Below, piece after piece: positions 6,194-9,297 of a stretch of 9,297 nt of DNA (positions are counted from its first letter, which is position 1; every line of letters starts with the position of its first letter). The translations under genes were made by a program, and so were the position numbers. Below the pieces are notes generated by a model. That model was not told the DNA's origin. It ran no database searches and saw nothing but the letters and a program-made list of their open reading frames with translations. Source of the DNA: DATHSN01 sp035464115 (GTDB lineage: Bacteria > Actinomycetota > Acidimicrobiia > Acidimicrobiales > SKKL01); the NCBI GenBank assembly GCA_035464115.1, contig DATHSN010000441.1, positions 1 through 9,297 on the forward strand, given 5' to 3'.

Positions 6194-7653
6194 CGCTCGA
6201 CCCGCTGGGCGGCGAGGTCGTCGGCCGACACCCACCAGGTGTGGTAGCCGGTGGGGACCCGCACCGGGACCGACAGGCGGCACACGGGCGGGGCGTCGAG
6301 GTGGGCGGCGTCGACCACGTGGACCTCGGACTCGCCGCTGGCCTCGTTCACCACGAACGTGACGAGGTAGCCCTCGTCCTCGCCGGTGCGGCCGGCCTTG
6401 GGGCAGAACACGGTCTCGCCGCCGAACCAGCCGTCGGGCCAGGCGTGGGTGACGGTGTCGCCGGTGACGAGGTCGTGGCGGATCACGCCGTCGAACGCCA
6501 GCGTCTGCTGCGGGGCGAACCGCATGAGGTAGGTGTAGCGGAACGGCTGGCCGGTGCGGCGCACGTCGATCTTGGGGAACTCGGCCACGTGGTCGTCGAC
6601 GCGGCGCTTGGTGATGGTGCCGGTGTCGAGGTGGAAGGTCCACTCGGTGAGGTAGGGCTCGAGGCGCAGGTTGGCGATGGCCGGGGCGGCGGCGAGGTCG
6701 ACCGGCGCGGTGGGATCGCCGGCGAGGGGCTCGGTGATCTCGCAGCCCACCAGGCGCACCACGCCGTCCTCCTGCCACGCGTTGGCCACGTGGTACATGA
6801 AGCACGGGTCGGTCTCGAACCAGCGGGTGTCGGCCGCCGGGCCGTTGCGGGGGACCAGGCCGAAGCGGGCCGGTCGGTCGCGGTGGAACGCGAGCCGGGC
6901 GCGGGGCCCGTCGAGCTCCCAGGTGAACGGGAAGTCGAACACGATGACGTGGTCGGCGGTGAAGGCCAGGTCGTGCTGGAGCCGGGGGCCGCCGACCTCG
7001 ATGGTGTCGGTGCGCACCACCCGCCCCTCGGGCGACACGACGCCGAGGGTGAGGTAGGGCGGCACGGGGTCGAAGTCGATGAAGACGAGCTCGCCGGTGA
7101 CCGGGTCGACCTTGGGGTGGGCGGCGATGTGGGTGGACAAGGTGCCGCCGAAGTCCTCGCGGCCGTGGGTCTCGAGGTCGGGCAGCGAGACGCGGTAGGC
7201 GTCGCCGCCGAGCCACCAGAGGGCGAGCAGCTCGCCGTCGAACCAGACCAGGTCGGTGTTGGCGGTGTCCTTGTAGACCTGCGGGAACTTCGACAGGTCG
7301 GGCGGCTCGAGGATGCCGGTCCACAGCGACTCGCCGGCCACCGTCTCGGCGGCGAAGCCCTCGGTGGCCACCCAGCGGTTGCGGTAGCGCACCCCGTCGT
7401 CGGCGAAGTGCACCGCGTGGATCATGCCGTCGCCGTCGAACCAGTGGTAGCGGCCCTGGGGCTCGAAGCGGGGGTTCGACCCGTTGCGCACGAACACGCC
7501 CCGCAGGTCGGCGGGCACCGCGCCCTCGACCACGGTGAGGTCGAGCTGGTGCTCGGTGTCGGTGGGCCGGTAGTTGCCCTCGAGGTAGGGCGAGCGCGGC
7601 GCCGCCGCCCCGACGGACGGGGCGGCGCCCCCGGTGGTCTCGGTGGTGGTCAT
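6190..7653 (-). CDS. Carotenoid cleavage oxygenase (RPE65/CCD/lignostilbene dioxygenase family)
   Basis: This 487-residue protein is of normal length for the family, which uses a non-haem Fe(II) held by four His residues to split a conjugated C=C bond with O2, giving aldehydes or ketones from carotenoids, apocarotenoids or stilbenes. All four iron ligands are visible in their usual settings: H179 (AAHPK), H227 (QHDLAF), H288 (YHVANAW) and H471 (GYHTWWV). The N-terminal signature VRNGSNPRF and YHWFDGDGMIHAV (about 55-81) is textbook. There is no signal peptide, so it is cytoplasmic or peripherally bound to the membrane. The ATG at 7653 has a GGGGGAG ribosome site; a longer start at 7758 would overlap the divergent regulator and adds non-family sequence. 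Its stop overlaps the thiolase start by 4 bases. The family is certain; the substrate (carotenoid, retinoid-like or stilbene) cannot be read from the sequence. Confidence 0.95.
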   Translation of the reverse strand: MTTTETTGGAAPSVGAAAPRSPYLEGNYRPTDTEHQLDLTVVEGAVPADLRGVFVRNGSNPRFEPQGRYHWFDGDGMIHAVHFADDGVRYRNRWVATEGFAAETVAGESLWTGILEPPDLSKFPQVYKDTANTDLVWFDGELLALWWLGGDAYRVSLPDLETHGREDFGGTLSTHIAAHPKVDPVTGELVFIDFDPVPPYLTLGVVSPEGRVVRTDTIEVGGPRLQHDLAFTADHVIVFDFPFTWELDGPRARLAFHRDRPARFGLVPRNGPAADTRWFETDPCFMYHVANAWQEDGVVRLVGCEITEPLAGDPTAPVDLAAAPAIANLRLEPYLTEWTFHLDTGTITKRRVDDHVAEFPKIDVRRTGQPFRYTYLMRFAPQQTLAFDGVIRHDLVTGDTVTHAWPDGWFGGETVFCPKAGRTGEDEGYLVTFVVNEASGESEVHVVDAAHLDAPPVCRLSVPVRVPTGYHTWWVSADDLAAQRVER

Positions 7654-7696
7654 CGGTTCTCCCCCAGCGGTTCGTGGACAGCGCCCACCCGACCCG

Positions 7697-7740
7697 ATGT
7701 CTACAATGTCGACATATGGGGCGGTGAGCAACAGTGTAGA
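7697..7740. promoter_or_regulatory. Divergent promoter/operator region between oxygenase and regulator
   Basis: The 95-base gap between the two divergent starts contains an unusually AT-rich patch. ATGTCGACAT at 7706-7715 is a perfect 10-bp palindrome, and a further ATGTC half-site lies at 7697-7701, so three half-sites sit within 19 bases. TACAAT at 7702-7707 matches a plus-strand -10 box at five of six positions and overlaps the palindrome. TCTACA (7700-7705) and TGTAGA (7735-7740) form a separate inverted pair, the second next to the ribosome site of the regulator. I found no convincing -35 box for either direction. The likely reading is that the adjacent Xre-like protein binds here and controls both itself and the oxygenase operon. 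Confidence 0.5.
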
Positions 7741-7748
7741 GGAGACCG

Positions 7749-8555
7749 ATGTCACCACGACAGACCGACACGGCGGCGCCCCACGCCGACGTGGCTGCCC
7801 GGTTCCGCCACTTCCTCGAGGCGTGCGGCCTCGACCGCGACGCCTTCGTGGCCGGGGTCGACGGCGCCATCGAGCCCCGCACGCTGTACCCCATCCTCAA
7901 CGGCACCCGCCGCCCGTCGCGCGCCCTCGCCGTGCTCATCGAGCGCACCTGGGGGTTCCGGGCCGACCACCTCCTCGACGGCCAGGGCCCGGCCTGGGCG
8001 GAAGGGTCGTGGGCGGGCGGCCTGGCGCCCGCCCCCGGACTCACCGACTTCGAGCGCGAGCTGGTGACCTTCACCCGGCGCTCGCTCGACAACGTGCACT
8101 CGATGCGGCTCGATCTCGACCGGGGTCAGCTGTGGGAGCGGCTGTTCGCCCGCACCGCCGAGCTCATCGACGCCCTCGACCGCGACGACGGCCGCCCGTC
8201 GCCCGTCGCCATCGCCATGGTGTTCGACGACTGCCTGCGCGCCGCCGCCGCGTTCGAGCGCTTCACCGTGGCCATCCAGCGGCGCCGCTCGCTCCAGCTC
8301 ACCCTCGCCTACTTCGACCGCTACCTCGCGGGTGATCCCGGCGCCGGTGACGCCGACCGGGCCCGCGCCGCGCGGCGCCACGCCAGTGACGCGCTCACCG
8401 CCTCCCGCCACGAGGTGGCGGCCCACCGCGAGCACCTCGAGGCGATCCTCGACACGCCGAGCCCGATCCGCCTGCTGGCCGACCCCGCACCCGAGGCCTA
8501 CGACGCCCTCGCCGCGATCGTCGCCGCCGCCATCCCCGGCCCCGCCCCCACCTGA
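7749..8555 (+). CDS. Xre-like helix-turn-helix transcriptional regulator with helical C-terminal domain
   Basis: This is a 268-residue cytoplasmic protein. Residues about 14-75 resemble a Cro/CI-type helix-turn-helix: an opening helix (DVAARFRHFLEACGL), then a likely recognition helix around IEPRTLYPILNGTRRPS (41-57), and the closing FRADHLLDGQGP segment common in Xre-like regulators. After a Gly/Pro-rich linker (about 80-97), residues 98-258 are almost wholly helical and rich in Arg, Glu and Ala; I do not recognise this part, which could be a ligand-sensing or dimerisation domain. The ATG at 7749 follows a strong GAGGAG ribosome site at 7739-7744. It is transcribed away from the carotenoid oxygenase across a short palindromic gap, the usual arrangement for a local regulator. 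The DNA-binding call is moderate because the motif was recognised by eye; there is no clue to the ligand. Confidence 0.75.
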   Translation: MSPRQTDTAAPHADVAARFRHFLEACGLDRDAFVAGVDGAIEPRTLYPILNGTRRPSRALAVLIERTWGFRADHLLDGQGPAWAEGSWAGGLAPAPGLTDFERELVTFTRRSLDNVHSMRLDLDRGQLWERLFARTAELIDALDRDDGRPSPVAIAMVFDDCLRAAAAFERFTVAIQRRRSLQLTLAYFDRYLAGDPGAGDADRARAARRHASDALTASRHEVAAHREHLEAILDTPSPIRLLADPAPEAYDALAAIVAAAIPGPAPT

Positions 8556-8565
8556 GCCGGCCGGC
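8556..8565. other. GC-only palindrome between two convergent stops
   Basis: GCCGGCCGGC is a perfect palindrome filling most of the 13 bases between the stop of the regulator and the stop of the convergent lipoprotein gene. It may contribute to a short two-way transcript end, but it is too short for a stable hairpin alone and such palindromes arise easily at this GC content. Confidence 0.2.
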
Positions 8566-8568
8566 CGA

Positions 8569-9162
8569 TCACGCCCGCGACGCGGCCAGTCGGCCCAGCT
8601 CGACGAGCGCGTCCCGGGGTTCGGCGAGCTCTGCGTAGCCCCCGTTCACCAGGACCGCCAGGTACCGGCCGCCGCCGACGTCGACCGCGATGGCGCGGTA
8701 CGGCGTCGCGTAGACCGCCCGCTCGCCGACTCCGTCGACCATCTCGGCCTCCCCGTCGGCGACCAGCGCCAGGTACTCGTCGAACAGCCACGACGGGGCG
8801 ATGAGGCCACCTGCGCCGTCGTCGACCACGAGGACGACCTGCACCCCGGCCTCGGCTCCGAGGTCGAAGCCGCACTCTGTCGGGCGGTCCGACGACGTCG
8901 CGACGACCGCGACCCCGACGGCCGACGCCACCTCGTCGGCGCCGAGCAGGTCGCACGGGTCGGCCTCGATGCCGACCACGGTCGGCGCCGGGACGACCGG
9001 GTCGTCGGCTGCGTCGCGGCCGTCGCCCGATCCGTCGCTCGCGCCGCCTTCGGCGGGCAGCGCGGTCGTCGCCGAGTCGATCGGACCTGCGTCGTCGTCG
9101 CCGCACCCGACGAGCCCGAGCAGGGCCACCACGACCAGCACCGAGACGAGTGACCACCTCAC
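8569..9162 (-). CDS. Secreted lipoprotein, DUF3558-like
   Basis: This is a 197-residue predicted lipoprotein anchored on the outer face of the membrane. The N-terminus is a short basic stretch, a hydrophobic core and a lipobox LVGC with the modified Cys at residue 20. An acidic, Gly/Ser-rich linker (about 21-60) leads to a folded domain. That domain opens with DPCDLLGADEV and continues to TECGFD, giving a Cys pair (C70, C97) that probably forms a disulfide, as in the DUF3558 family of actinobacterial lipoproteins. I prefer the GTG at 9162 because an AGG lies nine bases before it. The in-frame TTG at 9171 would add three residues but has its purine-rich site almost touching the start. Function is unknown. 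It converges on the regulator with 13 bases between stops and has no evident tie to the oxygenase operon. Confidence 0.82.
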   Translation of the reverse strand: MRWSLVSVLVVVALLGLVGCGDDDAGPIDSATTALPAEGGASDGSGDGRDAADDPVVPAPTVVGIEADPCDLLGADEVASAVGVAVVATSSDRPTECGFDLGAEAGVQVVLVVDDGAGGLIAPSWLFDEYLALVADGEAEMVDGVGERAVYATPYRAIAVDVGGGRYLAVLVNGGYAELAEPRDALVELGRLAASRA

Positions 9163-9275
9163 GGATCTCAACCTACGGACCAGCCCCCGTCACGCCAGTC
9201 CACTTCGACCCGGGCCGAGCGCGGACCGCCGATCGGGCTCGCATAACCCGGCGCCCACCACCGAGTCAGGACCCG

Positions 9276-9297
9276 GTGACCGACACCACACCACACC
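9276..9297 (+). CDS. Possible 5' end of a plus-strand gene (partial)
   Basis: A GTG at 9276-9278 is preceded by AGGA at 9268-9271 and opens a frame reading MTDTTPH up to the edge of the window, a typical style of actinobacterial N-terminus. The rest of the right-hand non-coding stretch (9163-9275) shows no gene; CATAAC at 9242-9247 is a weak -10 candidate without a convincing -35. The gene would be divergent from the lipoprotein. The spacing of the ribosome site is a little short and only seven codons are visible, so this is a tentative call. Confidence 0.3.

Noticed and set aside
7654..7758. Longer N-terminus for the carotenoid oxygenase starting at 7758
   Set aside because: It would overlap the start of the divergent regulator and cover the operator region. 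The extra 35 residues do not resemble the family, and a good ribosome site precedes the ATG at 7653.
6241..8067. 608-codon plus-strand open frame opposite the carotenoid oxygenase
   Set aside because: It is antisense to a gene with all four iron ligands, has composition typical of a mirror frame, and runs out of frame into the regulator gene.
6194..8092. Upstream extension of the thiolase frame to about 1048 residues
   Set aside because: Only the last 415 residues look like a thiolase. The upstream part is a shifted reading of the oxygenase gene and the antisense of the regulator, and is Arg/Pro-rich. The ATGA overlap marks the true start.
8498..9157. Alternative minus-strand frame over the lipoprotein gene
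   Set aside because: It is Arg/Gly repeats, while the frame used for the lipoprotein shows a signal peptide, a lipobox and a paired-Cys domain.

Overview
This is a very GC-rich window (I estimate above 70% by eye) in which real genes carry G or C at almost every third codon position. It looks like chromosome from a high-GC actinobacterium. The tandem SCP2-type thiolases, the DUF35 partner, the DUF3558-like lipoprotein and the CtpF-like P-type ATPase fit Actinomycetota, perhaps an Acidimicrobiia-type lineage, but the lineage is an inference from gene style only. I see no rRNA, tRNA, CRISPR array or insertion sequence.

Layout, left to right. Positions 2-37 look like the last codons of a plus-strand gene. 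Positions 38-206 hold no gene but two palindromic structures, including a perfect 19-bp inverted repeat (135-173) between convergent gene ends. Six codirectional minus-strand genes follow. Read in transcription order they are: carotenoid oxygenase (7653-6190); SCP2-type thiolase (6193-4946, ATGA overlap with the oxygenase); a 114-bp gap; a P2A-like cation ATPase (4831-2144); a small protein of unknown function (2121-1864); a DUF35 zinc-ribbon/OB-fold protein (1818-1420); and a second SCP2-type thiolase (1409-207). A plus-strand Xre-like regulator (7749-8555) is divergent from the oxygenase, with a short, relatively AT-rich, palindrome-bearing gap between them. A secreted lipoprotein on the minus strand (9162-8569) converges on the regulator. 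The right end (9163-9297) is non-coding except for a possible first few codons of a plus-strand gene at 9276.

How the genes may work together. The oxygenase would cleave a conjugated polyene or a stilbene-like double bond, and the translationally coupled thiolase-fold enzyme could process the CoA-activated acid made from the product. The DUF35-thiolase pair at the far end of the run resembles the Ltp2/ChsH2 type of acyl-CoA aldolase or thiolase complex used in steroid and isoprenoid side-chain breakdown. The divergent regulator probably senses a substrate or intermediate. The most interesting reading is a small uncharacterised apocarotenoid/isoprenoid catabolic locus. No acyl-CoA ligase, dehydrogenase or hydratase is visible here, so the pathway would need genes elsewhere. 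The ATPase and the small protein may be passengers.
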